This document shows positions 17,851 through 26,539 of a stretch of DNA of 64,000 nt, one piece after another. The notes beneath the pieces were generated by a model that saw only the letters and a list, made by a program, of their open reading frames with translations, searched no databases and was not told where the DNA came from. Both the position numbers and the translations under genes were made by a program. Origin of the DNA: Paraburkholderia susongensis (GTDB taxonomy: Bacteria; Pseudomonadota; Gammaproteobacteria; Burkholderiales; Burkholderiaceae); contig NZ_FXAT01000009.1 in assembly GCF_900177725.1 (NCBI RefSeq), positions 1 to 64,000 of the forward strand, given 5' to 3'. Every line of letters starts with the position of its first letter. Position 1 is the first letter of the stretch.

Positions 17851-18483
17851 TCAGACGGCAACCCGCCTTGCTCGCGCCGCCTGATTCGACGTATAGATGT
17901 TGCCGCGCTCGAGCGGCGCCCCGCCCTTCACCGCCGCGAGCCATTCGTCCGTGCTGGCCACCGCAGCGAAGCGCGACTGCAGCACCACGCTGAACACACG
18001 ATGAATCTCTTCCCCGCTCGCGAAACCCGCGCTGTTTTCGTACGGCACCGAGCCCGTCGCGTCGTGCAGGAATTCGACGGCAAGTCCTGCATGCACCGCG
18101 TGGTTGATGGTCGACGCGTCGCAGTTGTGCGTCATGTAGCCGGTGATGGCCAGCGTGTCGATCTGCCTGGCGGCGAGCCAGTCGGCCAGATCGGTGCCGG
18201 CGAATGCGCTCGGCAGCGATTTTTCGACGTAGTGGTCGTGCGTGCGCGAAGTCACGACGCTATGCAACTCCGCTCCCGCGCTGCCGCGCGCAAACAGCGG
18301 CGAAGTAGCCGGCGCGATGTTCTGCACGACCACGACCGGCACACCGGCGGCCCGCGCCGCGTCGATCGCCCGGCCGATGTTGGCGAGCGAAGTCTGCACA
18401 TCGGGAAATTCGATCGGCAGATCGCCGGTCACATATTCGTTCTGTACGTCGATGACGATCAGCGCGCGGCGCGGCGTGGTCAT
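17851..18483 (-). CDS. Isochorismatase-family cysteine hydrolase
   Basis: A 210-aa cysteine hydrolase (isochorismatase/nicotinamidase superfamily). The expected triad is visible: Asp in ALIVIDVQNEYV, Lys in YVEKSLPSAF and the nucleophile Cys in GYMTHNCDAST. Residues beyond about 190 form a short basic tail. The start at 18483 (MTTPRRALIVIDVQ) follows an AAGGAGC-like site; the upstream 28-codon extension is unsupported. The substrate cannot be set from sequence; such enzymes hydrolyse amides or enol ethers, often in nitrogen metabolism. It is on the same strand as the CoxG-like gene 196 nt upstream. Confidence 0.85.
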   Translation of the reverse strand: MTTPRRALIVIDVQNEYVTGDLPIEFPDVQTSLANIGRAIDAARAAGVPVVVVQNIAPATSPLFARGSAGAELHSVVTSRTHDHYVEKSLPSAFAGTDLADWLAARQIDTLAITGYMTHNCDASTINHAVHAGLAVEFLHDATGSVPYENSAGFASGEEIHRVFSVVLQSRFAAVASTDEWLAAVKGGAPLERGNIYTSNQAARARRVAV

Positions 18484-18679
18484 GGCAAAGCTCCTTGCTG
18501 GAAATGGGAGTCGGCGCGGTGCGTTCCGGCGAATGGCTGCCGGAACGCATGGCAGCGATGACGGCATTGTGGCTCAGCCGACGTTTCGTAGCTCTGCCCC
18601 GGGATTTCGTAGTCGCATCCACACGACAACGGCGCTCCCATCGAGCCCCCGCGCGGCTCGATGGTCCACTGCCGGTGGT

Positions 18680-19429
18680 TCACTGCTCGCTGATCCAGTG
18701 CACGACGTACAGCAGCAGCGCGACCAGAAAAATCATCCCGGCCCACGCCCAGTTCGGAACGGCGTGTTGCCCGGGCTCCTCGTGCGATACCCCATGCGAC
18801 CAGCTATGCGACGCGCTCGCCGCGCGGCCCGTCAGCGCATTGCCATGATCGATGCGTGTACGCCGCGCGATGCCGCCGAGCGTGATCGGCCGCAGAAACA
18901 CATGCTGGCGGCGCGCCGTCGAGCCATGCACGCGGTTCGGCCCTTTGCCGTGCTTCGCGCGCACGACCGCGTCGAATTCGGTGAAAAAGTCGTCGGCCAG
19001 TTGATGCAGCGCGTTTTCGAGCTGGCGCGTGGGCAGCTCGGCGAGCGGTCCCGACGACGTCGCCCAGATTGTGTAGTCGATGCGCGTGCTGCGCTCCCGG
19101 CCGCCGCCGTGCGCGCTTTCGTCCGCGCGCAAACGCACTTCGATCTGCCCGCGCAACGCACCGATACCCTCGGCCCGAGCCTTGAAGTTGATGGTGCGGC
19201 GCTGCGCGTCCGCCGGTCCGGAGTCCTGGCCGGCCACGTGGGCACGCGCTTCGTAACGCGCACGCAACGGGCCGAGCGGCACCGTCATGGTCAGCGCGTA
19301 TTCGCTGTGGGCGAGGCGCGTGAACGATTCGCAGTTGTCGAGGCTGGCACGCAACAGCGCGAGATCCTGCAACGCGTCCCAGACGTCGGTCGGTGCAAGC
19401 GGAATCCGTAACGCGTCGTTCAGTTCCAT
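18680..19429 (-). CDS. CoxG/SRPBCC-family membrane-anchored protein
   Basis: A 249-aa protein whose first ~150 residues form a CoxG-type SRPBCC domain (MELNDALRIPLAPTDVWDALQDLALLRASLDNCESF...). CoxG proteins bind small hydrophobic ligands and in CO-dehydrogenase systems anchor the enzyme to the membrane. The C-terminus has one transmembrane helix (WAWAGMIFLVALLLYVVHWI) after a His/Ser-rich linker, so it is tail-anchored. No CO-dehydrogenase genes are nearby, so the role here is unknown. The ATG at 19429 has a GGGAGG site 5-6 nt upstream. Confidence 0.8.
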   Translation of the reverse strand: MELNDALRIPLAPTDVWDALQDLALLRASLDNCESFTRLAHSEYALTMTVPLGPLRARYEARAHVAGQDSGPADAQRRTINFKARAEGIGALRGQIEVRLRADESAHGGGRERSTRIDYTIWATSSGPLAELPTRQLENALHQLADDFFTEFDAVVRAKHGKGPNRVHGSTARRQHVFLRPITLGGIARRTRIDHGNALTGRAASASHSWSHGVSHEEPGQHAVPNWAWAGMIFLVALLLYVVHWISEQ

Positions 19430-19464
19430 GGCAACCTCCCCCCGATGAACGCGCGACGACAGGA

Positions 19465-19845
19465 TCAGGATGTCTGATCGATGCGGTCGACGCGCGATGC
19501 GTAAAACGCGAGATACCCTTTTATTCGCTTCGCCTGCTCGAACGGCTCTTCGTAGCTCCACACCGCGTTTTCGATCAAGCCGTTTTCCGTGCGCAGATGA
19601 AAGTACGACGCGTCGCCCTTGAACGGACAGTGCGACGTGTGCGTCGAGCGTTCGAGCCGCGCCATGTTCACATGCTCGCGCGGGAAATAGACGACGTCCG
19701 GCAAGCCGGTTTCGGAGAGCGTTAGCGCAGCCTGCGTGTCGGCCATCGTCACGCCGCCGTGAATCACGCGCACCCGATGGCGGTTGTCGCGAATCGCGAT
19801 GGTATGGCCGCCGGGGCTTGCCTCAGGTGTCGCCGCATCGCTCAT
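19465..19845 (-). CDS. DUF427 domain-containing protein
   Basis: A 126-aa protein with one DUF427 domain: the pattern LPDVVYFPREHVNMARLERSTHTSHCPFKGDASYFH matches the family's conserved core with its Cys-Pro-Phe-Lys-Gly motif. The biochemical role is not established. The start at 19845 (MSDAATPEA) is chosen over an ATG at 19881. It is 35 nt upstream of the CoxG-like gene on the same strand, so the two are probably co-transcribed. Confidence 0.85.
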   Translation of the reverse strand: MSDAATPEASPGGHTIAIRDNRHRVRVIHGGVTMADTQAALTLSETGLPDVVYFPREHVNMARLERSTHTSHCPFKGDASYFHLRTENGLIENAVWSYEEPFEQAKRIKGYLAFYASRVDRIDQTS

Positions 19846-20042
19846 GTCCAGGCTCCGTGATGGTGTGGGCGCGTGATGCAAGGTGCCGCCGCATGAACGG
19901 CGAAGCCACGAGACACGCCCGTGGCTTCATTATCGGCCAAACTTCAGCCAATTGCGCGGCCTTCCTGAGGTGCGCGGGGAGTGCCGCGCGCCCAGCCATC
20001 AAACCCGGCCATACGCGGCGGCAATAGCGGCAATCGGACCGC

Positions 20043-20540
20043 TTAGTTCATGTTCCATATGAACGCGGATTTGACGTTGCCGCGCGCCGGTACCGTCACC
20101 GCGCGTGTCTGCTCGCTGTCGTTGTACTTCGCGTGCACGGTATAACGGCCGGGGTGCAGTCTGACCAGCATGAACGGTCCGCGCGACGTCGAATTCAGCA
20201 CCTCGCTGCGATGCGCATCGACGATGCGAACGTGCACGTCGGCGAGAAACTCGCCATGGGGGCCGGTAAAGCGCAGCGCCAACGGCCACTGGCTCTGCGC
20301 CCGCTGCAGCGCCCTCGACTCGTCGAGACCCACGCCGCCCGACACGTACGACACGTCGCCCTGCTGCTGGATTTGCGGCAGACCGCCGCCGTTGACGTTG
20401 CCGGCGCTCGTGTTGTCGGTGGTCGAGCCGCCGCTCACGCCGCCTGCCTGCTGCGCGTACGCACCGCCCGCCAGTCCGAGCGTGAGCGCCGCGCAGAACG
20501 CAGCGGCTACGATCCTTCGCTGATTGCGTTGGGTTTTCAT
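20043..20540 (-). CDS. Secreted carboxypeptidase-regulatory-like protein
   Basis: A 165-aa exported protein. Residues 1-29 are a Sec signal peptide (basic MKTQRNQRR, hydrophobic core, cut near GGAYA-QQ). A Gly/Asn/Gln-rich linker follows, then a beta-rich domain of about 85 residues (LALRFTGPHGEFLADVHVRIVD... GPFMLVRLHPGRYTVHAKYNDSEQTRAVTVPA) of the carboxypeptidase-regulatory/transthyretin-like fold. It probably acts in the periplasm or outside the cell; a specific function cannot be given. Its position between the DUF427 gene and the protease operon is not informative. Confidence 0.75.
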   Translation of the reverse strand: MKTQRNQRRIVAAAFCAALTLGLAGGAYAQQAGGVSGGSTTDNTSAGNVNGGGLPQIQQQGDVSYVSGGVGLDESRALQRAQSQWPLALRFTGPHGEFLADVHVRIVDAHRSEVLNSTSRGPFMLVRLHPGRYTVHAKYNDSEQTRAVTVPARGNVKSAFIWNMN

Positions 20541-20700
20541 CGGTTCGCTCCTTGTTAAAGTCCTTGCCCAGTATCCCTCGATGGGCCCGAATCAAGGACG
20601 ATGCAACCTGCGTGCCAACCGTCCGGTTGCGTCGACGGAAAAGCGCTTTCCTTTGACGTTGGCGCGCGTCGCGCTTGCCGGTCGTCAAGTCGGTCAGGCG

Positions 20701-20739
20701 AAAAAAAACCGGTCCCTTGCAGTAAATGCAAAGGACCGG
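20701..20739 (-). terminator. Intrinsic terminator of the Do-family protease gene
   Basis: Read on the minus strand, CCGGTCCTTTGCA pairs with TGCAAGGGACCGG (one G-T wobble) around TTTAC and is followed by eight Ts. It lies about 60 bp beyond the protease stop. Confidence 0.9.
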
Positions 20740-20799
20740 CAATCGCTACTACAGCTCTGTACGGATCGGGCGACATGGTCGATTCGCCCGGGTGAACGA

Positions 20800-22314
20800 T
20801 CAGCCCAGATCGACGGGCACGAAGATCTGCGCGTTATCGCGCTGGATCAGCAGCGCGATACTGTTGCCCGCGCTCGAAATCATCTGCTTGAGCTGATCGA
20901 CGTTCGTAACCGGCCGGCCGTTGACGGCGAGAATCACGTCGCCCGGCTGGATGCCCGCGGTCGCGGCCGCGCCGCCCGACTGCTGCACGAGCAAACCGTG
21001 CGATACCGACGCGCCGCTCTTCTCTTCCGGCGTCAGCGGCCGCACCGCCACACCGAGACGGCCTTGCAGCTGGGTCTGCTGATCGGCCTTGCCCGCCGAA
21101 GCAACCTTCGCATCCGAGAACGAGCCGATCGTCACCTTCACGTCCTTGCTGGCCTTGTCGCGCCACACCTTCAGGGTCGCCGAGCTGCCCGGGGCGATGC
21201 CCGCGATCTGTGCCGGCAGATCCGACGAATCGTTGACGGCGTCGCCGTTCACCGAAAGAATCACATCGCCCGGCTGCAGGCCCGCCTTGGCTGCCGGACC
21301 GCCCGGATCGACCGAGCTGACGAGCGCGCCTTGCGGCTTCTGCATGCCGAACGAATCGGCGAGCGTCTGGTTCATGCCCTGCACCGCGACGCCGAGACGG
21401 CCGCGGCTCACGTGGCCCGTCTTCACGAGATCGTCCTTGACCTTGATCGCCTCGTTGATCGGAATCGCGAACGACAGGCCCTGGAAGCCGCCGGTCTGCG
21501 AGTAGATCATCGAGTTGATGCCGATCACTTCGCCTTGCAGGTTAAAGAGCGGGCCGCCCGAGTTACCCGGGTTCACCGGCACGTCGGTCTGGATGAACGG
21601 CGTGTAGTTCTCGTTGGGCAGCGAACGCGACTTCGCGCTGATGATGCCCGAGGTCACCGTGTTGTCGAAACCGTACGGCGAACCGATCGCGACCACCCAC
21701 TGACCCACCTTGCTCTGACGCGGATCGCCGATCTTCACGGTCGGCAGATTGCTCGCGTCGATCTTCAGCACGGCGACGTCGGACTGCTTGTCGGCGCCGA
21801 CCACCTTTGCCTTGAACTCACGCTTGTCGGTGAGCTTCACGGTGACGACGTTCGCGCCGTCCACCACGTGCGCATTGGTCAGGATGTAACCGTCATTGCT
21901 GATGATGAAACCGGAACCGAGGCTCGCACTCGGCTGATCGGGCGCGTCGCCGCCATCACCGCCTTGCATGCCCGGCATACCGCCGAAGAAACGTTTGTAG
22001 AACTGATAGAGCGGATCGCTCGGGTCGATCGGCAACTGGTTGCCGTTGAAGTTGCCGCCATTGCTGCGCATCGCGGTCTGCTTGACCACGTGTTTCGCGC
22101 TGATGTTGACGACGGCCGGACCATAGGTTTCAACCAGGCCGGAGAAATCGGGGATGCCGGTCTTGGCGGCGGCTTCGGCAGGCATCATCGCGGCTTGCGC
22201 CGGCGAGATGATCTGCGGTGCGGGCACGTCGCGATGACCCGCCACATAGCCGGCGGAAAGCGCAGCGGCGACAGCTACTGCAACAGCGCTGCGGGACAAG
22301 GTTTTCGCGTTCAT
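20800..22314 (-). CDS. Do-family periplasmic serine protease/chaperone (DegP/DegQ/MucD type)
   Basis: A 504-aa HtrA-family protein that degrades or refolds damaged envelope proteins. Order of parts: signal peptide (residues 1-27), trypsin-like domain with His149 (TNAHVV), Asp179 (SDVAVLK) and Ser252 (GNSGGPLF), then two PDZ domains (about 290-385 and 410-500, each with QPGDVILxVNG). The Met/Gly-rich LA-loop (RFFGGMPGMQGGDGG) is typical of the MucD/DegQ group. It lies downstream of a two-component system on the same strand, with a PmrA-like box 59 bp before its start, so it is probably an envelope-stress output of that system. Confidence 0.92.
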   Translation of the reverse strand: MNAKTLSRSAVAVAVAAALSAGYVAGHRDVPAPQIISPAQAAMMPAEAAAKTGIPDFSGLVETYGPAVVNISAKHVVKQTAMRSNGGNFNGNQLPIDPSDPLYQFYKRFFGGMPGMQGGDGGDAPDQPSASLGSGFIISNDGYILTNAHVVDGANVVTVKLTDKREFKAKVVGADKQSDVAVLKIDASNLPTVKIGDPRQSKVGQWVVAIGSPYGFDNTVTSGIISAKSRSLPNENYTPFIQTDVPVNPGNSGGPLFNLQGEVIGINSMIYSQTGGFQGLSFAIPINEAIKVKDDLVKTGHVSRGRLGVAVQGMNQTLADSFGMQKPQGALVSSVDPGGPAAKAGLQPGDVILSVNGDAVNDSSDLPAQIAGIAPGSSATLKVWRDKASKDVKVTIGSFSDAKVASAGKADQQTQLQGRLGVAVRPLTPEEKSGASVSHGLLVQQSGGAAATAGIQPGDVILAVNGRPVTNVDQLKQMISSAGNSIALLIQRDNAQIFVPVDLG

Positions 22315-22372
22315 CGTGGACTCCTGACTGGAGAAAAGTGACTTTGGATGTCGAGGAGCGTACGTGGCATCG

Positions 22373-22389
22373 CTTAAAAGAGACTTAAG
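22373..22389 (-). promoter_or_regulatory. PmrA/QseB-type direct-repeat box upstream of the protease gene
   Basis: On the minus strand the sequence reads CTTAAG-TCTCT-TTTAAG, two hexamers one helical turn apart (11-bp period). This fits the (C/T)TTAA(G/T)-N5-(C/T)TTAA(G/T) box of PmrA/QseB-like OmpR-family regulators. It ends 59 bp upstream of the protease ATG and lies downstream of the sensor-kinase gene, in a position to activate or repress the protease specifically. Confidence 0.7.
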
Positions 22390-22471
22390 CAGCGACAGAT
22401 CAAGGGAACCTTATCGACAGGGCTTGTCCGGCGCGTCGTTACGCGCGTTCTGGCGGAGCGAAACGCCTTTC

Positions 22472-23770
22472 TCAGAAGCGCACCGTGACCTGCAAACCAC
22501 CCGCCGGCGATTCGTCGAGAGACACGTCGGCATGCAGTTGCGTGGCGATGCGGCGCACGATCGCGAGGCCGAGACCGCTACCCGCCACATCGGTGCGCGG
22601 GCGATCCGCGCCGGCGCCCGCGCGATAGAAGCGGTCGAACACACGCTCACGATCAGCAGGCGCGATCCCCGGCCCGCTATCGGCGATCCGCACGACTGGG
22701 CGCTCGTCCTCGACACGCAGGCTCACATCGACACGGCCGCCATTCGGCGTGTACTTGGTCGCGTTATCGAGTAGATTGTTGAACATCACGCGCAGCGCTT
22801 CGGTATCGCCGGTCACGGTGGCGGCCTCGCTCGCCTCGATGCCGAGATCGACACCGCGGCTCATCGCGAGCGGCGCGTAGGTCGCGACGCAGTCCTGCAG
22901 CAGCGCGTGCAGATCGAGCGCCTCGGTCACCGCCACGCCATCCGGCTCGGCGCGCGCGAGCGCGAGCAACTGCTCGGCGAGCCGCGTGGCGCGCGTCACG
23001 CCCGCCTGCAGATCGGCGAGCGCCTCGCTGCGCGCGGTCTCGTCCTTCGCGCGCGCCACCAGTTGCGATTGAATCTGCACGGCGGCAAGCGGCGTGCGCA
23101 ATTCGTGCGCGGCATCGGCGACGAACGCTTTCTGGATATCGAGTGCGGTTGCGAGCCGTTCGAGCAGTCCGTTCAACGCGCGCACGAGCGGTTGCACTTC
23201 GAGCGGCAAGCGCTTGTCCGGCAACGGATCGAGCGCCTCAGGATGACGCGCGTCGAGCGCGCTCGTCACGCGCCGCAACGGCCTCAGCCCTCGCCCGACG
23301 ATCACCCACACCGCGAGCCCGAGCAACGGCAGCAGCACGATCAGCGGCCACAGCGTGCGCAGCGCCACGTTGGCGGCAAGCCGGTTGCGCACCGAGAGCG
23401 GCTGCGCGAGCTGGACGACGTTGTCGCCGACGATCGCGCCATACACACGCCATTCGCCGCGATCCGTGCGCTCGGTCGAAAAGCCGAGTTCGGCGCGCGG
23501 CGCGAGCGGCGCACGCGGCCGCGAGTAGTACATCAACATGCCGTTGCGATTCCAGATCTGCAGCACGATGCCTTCGTCGCCGGTATCGCGCCCGAGCACC
23601 TGCGAGAACGGCTCGGCCGGCAGCGCCGCGGCGATCTGCTCGAGCTGGTAGTCGAACAGTTCGTTCGCCTCGGCCAGCGCCTGCCGGTAGATCAGCCAAC
23701 CCGCGATGCCGACGCCGAGCAGCACGAGCGCCAGCAGCCAGAACAGCAGTTGACGGCGAATCGAGCGCAT
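22472..23770 (-). CDS. Sensor histidine kinase (QseC/PmrB-like)
   Basis: A 432-aa membrane sensor kinase. Transmembrane helices at about 8-28 and 141-159 flank a ~110-residue periplasmic sensor. A short HAMP-like linker follows, then the H-box FVADAAHELRTPL with phospho-acceptor His222, the N-box NNLLDNATKYTP (about 331-342), and G-boxes DSGPGIAP and GSGLGLAIVRRI. It starts 4 nt after the response-regulator stop, so the pair is one operon. Similarity of the partner regulator to QseB/PmrA suggests sensing of metals, cationic peptides or envelope state; the ligand is unknown. Confidence 0.9.
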   Translation of the reverse strand: MRSIRRQLLFWLLALVLLGVGIAGWLIYRQALAEANELFDYQLEQIAAALPAEPFSQVLGRDTGDEGIVLQIWNRNGMLMYYSRPRAPLAPRAELGFSTERTDRGEWRVYGAIVGDNVVQLAQPLSVRNRLAANVALRTLWPLIVLLPLLGLAVWVIVGRGLRPLRRVTSALDARHPEALDPLPDKRLPLEVQPLVRALNGLLERLATALDIQKAFVADAAHELRTPLAAVQIQSQLVARAKDETARSEALADLQAGVTRATRLAEQLLALARAEPDGVAVTEALDLHALLQDCVATYAPLAMSRGVDLGIEASEAATVTGDTEALRVMFNNLLDNATKYTPNGGRVDVSLRVEDERPVVRIADSGPGIAPADRERVFDRFYRAGAGADRPRTDVAGSGLGLAIVRRIATQLHADVSLDESPAGGLQVTVRF

Positions 23771-23774
23771 CGGC

Positions 23775-24437
23775 TCAGGCGTCCTTCGCGATCATGTAGC
23801 CGAGTCCGCGCACGTTGCGGATCAGCTCGGCCCCGAGCTTCTTGCGCAGCGCGTGGATATAGACTTCGACGGTATTGCTGCCGATCTCTTCGCCCCAGCC
23901 ATACATCTTTTCCTCGAGCTGGCTCTTCGACAGCACCGCACCCGGCCGCGCCAGCAACGCCTCGAGCAGCGCAAACTCGCGCGCGGACAACGCGACCAGC
24001 GCGCCGTCGAGCGTGACCAGGTGCGACGCCGGATCGAGAGTCAGGGTGCCGTGGCGAATCGTCGAATCGCTGCGGCCGGACTGGCGCCGGATCAGCGCGC
24101 GCATACGCGCGCCGAGTTCGTCGAGATCGAAAGGTTTGACAAGGTAATCGTCAGCGCCGGCGTCGAGGCCCTTGACGCGATCGGCGACCGCGTCGCGCGC
24201 GGTGACGATCAGCACCGGCAGCGCATGGCCGCGCGCGCGCAACGTGCGCAGCACCTCGAGGCCGTCGCGCTTGGGCAGGCCGAGGTCGAGCAGCGCCAGA
24301 TCGTAAGGCTGGGCAGCCGCCGCGCGCAGCGCAGCCTCGCCGTCTTCGACCCAGTCGACCGCGAAGCCTTCGCCGCGCAGCGCCTTGCGCACGCCCTCGG
24401 CGATCATCCGGTCATCTTCGACAAGCAGGATGCGCAT
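23775..24437 (-). CDS. OmpR-family response regulator (QseB/PmrA-like)
   Basis: A 220-aa two-domain regulator. The receiver domain has the acidic pair EDD at 7-9, phospho-acceptor Asp51 (LALLDLGLP), Thr in VTARD and Lys in VKPFDLDEL. The C-terminal winged helix ends KMYGWGEEIGSNTVEVYIHALRKKLG, very close to QseB/PmrA recognition helices. It is the first gene of the operon with the kinase. The PmrA-type box found before the downstream protease gene is its most likely target in this window. Confidence 0.9.
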   Translation of the reverse strand: MRILLVEDDRMIAEGVRKALRGEGFAVDWVEDGEAALRAAAAQPYDLALLDLGLPKRDGLEVLRTLRARGHALPVLIVTARDAVADRVKGLDAGADDYLVKPFDLDELGARMRALIRRQSGRSDSTIRHGTLTLDPASHLVTLDGALVALSAREFALLEALLARPGAVLSKSQLEEKMYGWGEEIGSNTVEVYIHALRKKLGAELIRNVRGLGYMIAKDA

Positions 24438-24693
24438 GGTTATCCGTTCCGAAACGTTTGATGATGCCGCATTCTAGCGCCCGCCTACAGGCTGCGCGCC
24501 GCGTGACGCTTTTTTCACCGCAGCGCGGTGGCATGTCACTACAATGGGCGCTTTGCGTCGCGCGGCGGTCGAAGGGTCGTGGGACCGCGCGGTGCGCGGC
24601 CTCGTCGTCGAATATCCCGGATAGCCGTTCCGTTGTTCCGCACACGCAGCACGCCCTGAAATCCTGCCCGTTTGTTTGTCTATTCACCCGTTC

Positions 24694-26349
24694 ATGACGC
24701 ACGCTTTTCTATCTTCCGTCGCACGCCAGCTGATGCCGCGACCGCGCCGCTCCCCCGCCTTCGCCGCCTTCGTCGCATTCACGCCGAGCCGCCTCGCGCC
24801 GCGCACGGCCACCTGGCTCATCGCCGCCACGCTTGGCGCGGGTGCGCTGCTGCCGCAGGCGGCGGAAGCGCGCGTCAAGGCCGCGCATCCGAGCGTCAAC
24901 GTCACCACGGTGCTGCCGCAACCGGTGATGGCCGGCCTGCAGCGCGCGCACGTGCCGCTCTCGTCGGTCAGCGTGGTAGTGGAGAAAGTCGGCGACCGCA
25001 CGCCGATTCTCGCGCTCAACGCCGGCAAGCCGATGATGCCCGCCTCGACGATGAAGCTCGTCACCACCTACTCCGGCCTGTCGATCCTCGGCCCCGACTA
25101 CCGCTGGCGTACGAGCGCGTACGCGGACGGCACGCTCGATGCGAGCGGCGTGCTGCACGGCAATCTGTACATCCAGGGTACCGGCGATCCGAAGCTCGTG
25201 CCCGAAGAGCTGATCGATCTCGTGCAGAAGATTCACAAGGCGGGCATCAACGGCATCGACGGCGCGCTCGTGCTCGACAAGCGCTACTTCGATCCGTCGA
25301 CACGCGATCTGCCGCCGTTCGACGACGATTCCACCGCACCGTACAACGTCGGCCCCGATCCGCTGCTCTATGCGTTCAAGTCGCTGTCGTTCACGCTGAC
25401 GCCGTCGCCGGACGGCACCGTCGCGATCGACGTGCTGCCCGCGCTCGCGCAGCTGCGCATCGACAACCAGCTGCACGCGACGAACGGCCCGTGCCGCGGC
25501 GACGCAGCATCGATCTCGCCGACCGTCACGCCGCAACCGGACGGCACCGTCGTCGCATTGTTCACCGGCGACTACTCGATGCGCTGTGACCCGCGCACGG
25601 TCAACGTCGCCGTGCTCGATCATTCCGCATTCTTCGCGGGCGGCTTTCTCGCGCTGTGGCAGCAAACCGGCGGCACCTTCAGCGGCACGACGCGCGAAGG
25701 CGCGGTGCCGGCCGGCGCGAAGCTCGTCGCGACGCACGAGGGGCCGGTGCTGTCCGATATCGTTCGCGACATCAACAAGTTCAGCAACAACACGATGGCG
25801 CGCAACCTGTTCCTGACCATCGGCGCCGCCGAGGAAAGGCCGCCCGCGACGACCGCCAAAGCCGCGCGCGCGGTCGAGGACTTCCTGCGCCGCGACAGCC
25901 TCAACCCCGAATACCTGACGCTCGACAACGGCTCGGGCCTCTCGCGCGACGAGCACATCACCGCGCTCGCGCTCGCCGATGTGCTGCAGCGGGCCAACGC
26001 GAGCCCGGTCGCGCAGGTGTTCGTGGAGTCGCTGCCGATCGCCGGCGTCGACGGCACGATGCGCAACCGCCTGGCCAACCAGGGCGCGGGCGGCAACGCG
26101 CACATCAAGACCGGCACCTTGCGCGACGTGCGCGCGATCGCTGGCTATGTGGCGTCGGCCGACGGCAACAGCTACGTGGTGGTCAGCCTCATCAACGATC
26201 CGCATTCGGAAGCGGCGCGCGCGGCGCACGACGCGCTGCTCGAATGGGTCTACGAAGGTCCGTCGCAGGGCTTTACGAAGGTCTCCGCTCCCATCGAAGA
26301 GCCGCGCGCGAAGCCCAGGAAAAACCCGCGCAAGCGCGCCGCCCACTGA
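24694..26349 (+). CDS. dacB: D-alanyl-D-alanine carboxypeptidase/endopeptidase (PBP4 family)
   Basis: A 551-aa periplasmic peptidase of family S13 that trims or cleaves peptidoglycan peptides. A long N-terminal region ends in a signal-type hydrophobic segment (about 35-56). The catalytic motifs are in order: SxxK in PASTMKLVT, SxN in KFSNNTMARN and KTG in HIKTGTLRD. The large inserted domain between SxxK and SxN is characteristic of PBP4. The C-terminus is a basic Lys/Arg/Pro tail. ATG 24694 is chosen over a TTG at 24676. It is divergent from the two-component operon. Confidence 0.9.
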   Translation: MTHAFLSSVARQLMPRPRRSPAFAAFVAFTPSRLAPRTATWLIAATLGAGALLPQAAEARVKAAHPSVNVTTVLPQPVMAGLQRAHVPLSSVSVVVEKVGDRTPILALNAGKPMMPASTMKLVTTYSGLSILGPDYRWRTSAYADGTLDASGVLHGNLYIQGTGDPKLVPEELIDLVQKIHKAGINGIDGALVLDKRYFDPSTRDLPPFDDDSTAPYNVGPDPLLYAFKSLSFTLTPSPDGTVAIDVLPALAQLRIDNQLHATNGPCRGDAASISPTVTPQPDGTVVALFTGDYSMRCDPRTVNVAVLDHSAFFAGGFLALWQQTGGTFSGTTREGAVPAGAKLVATHEGPVLSDIVRDINKFSNNTMARNLFLTIGAAEERPPATTAKAARAVEDFLRRDSLNPEYLTLDNGSGLSRDEHITALALADVLQRANASPVAQVFVESLPIAGVDGTMRNRLANQGAGGNAHIKTGTLRDVRAIAGYVASADGNSYVVVSLINDPHSEAARAAHDALLEWVYEGPSQGFTKVSAPIEEPRAKPRKNPRKRAAH

Positions 26350-26539
26350 GGATTTCTTCTAGCGAAGCCGCGCGCGGCAACCTTCTAACCGTGTACGCTG
26401 TCGGGCAACGTACGGCGCGCGATTTGCCTCGCGTGCCGCGCAGGCCGCCCGGTCATCGAGACCGAGCGGCGCTCACGAACGATAACGACAGCGCCCGCCG
26501 CACCCCGCGCGGCGCTCAGGGACCAGGAAGGGAGACACC

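Noticed and set aside
24709..26346. 545-aa minus-strand open frame
   Set aside because: Antisense of dacB, which has all three catalytic motifs.
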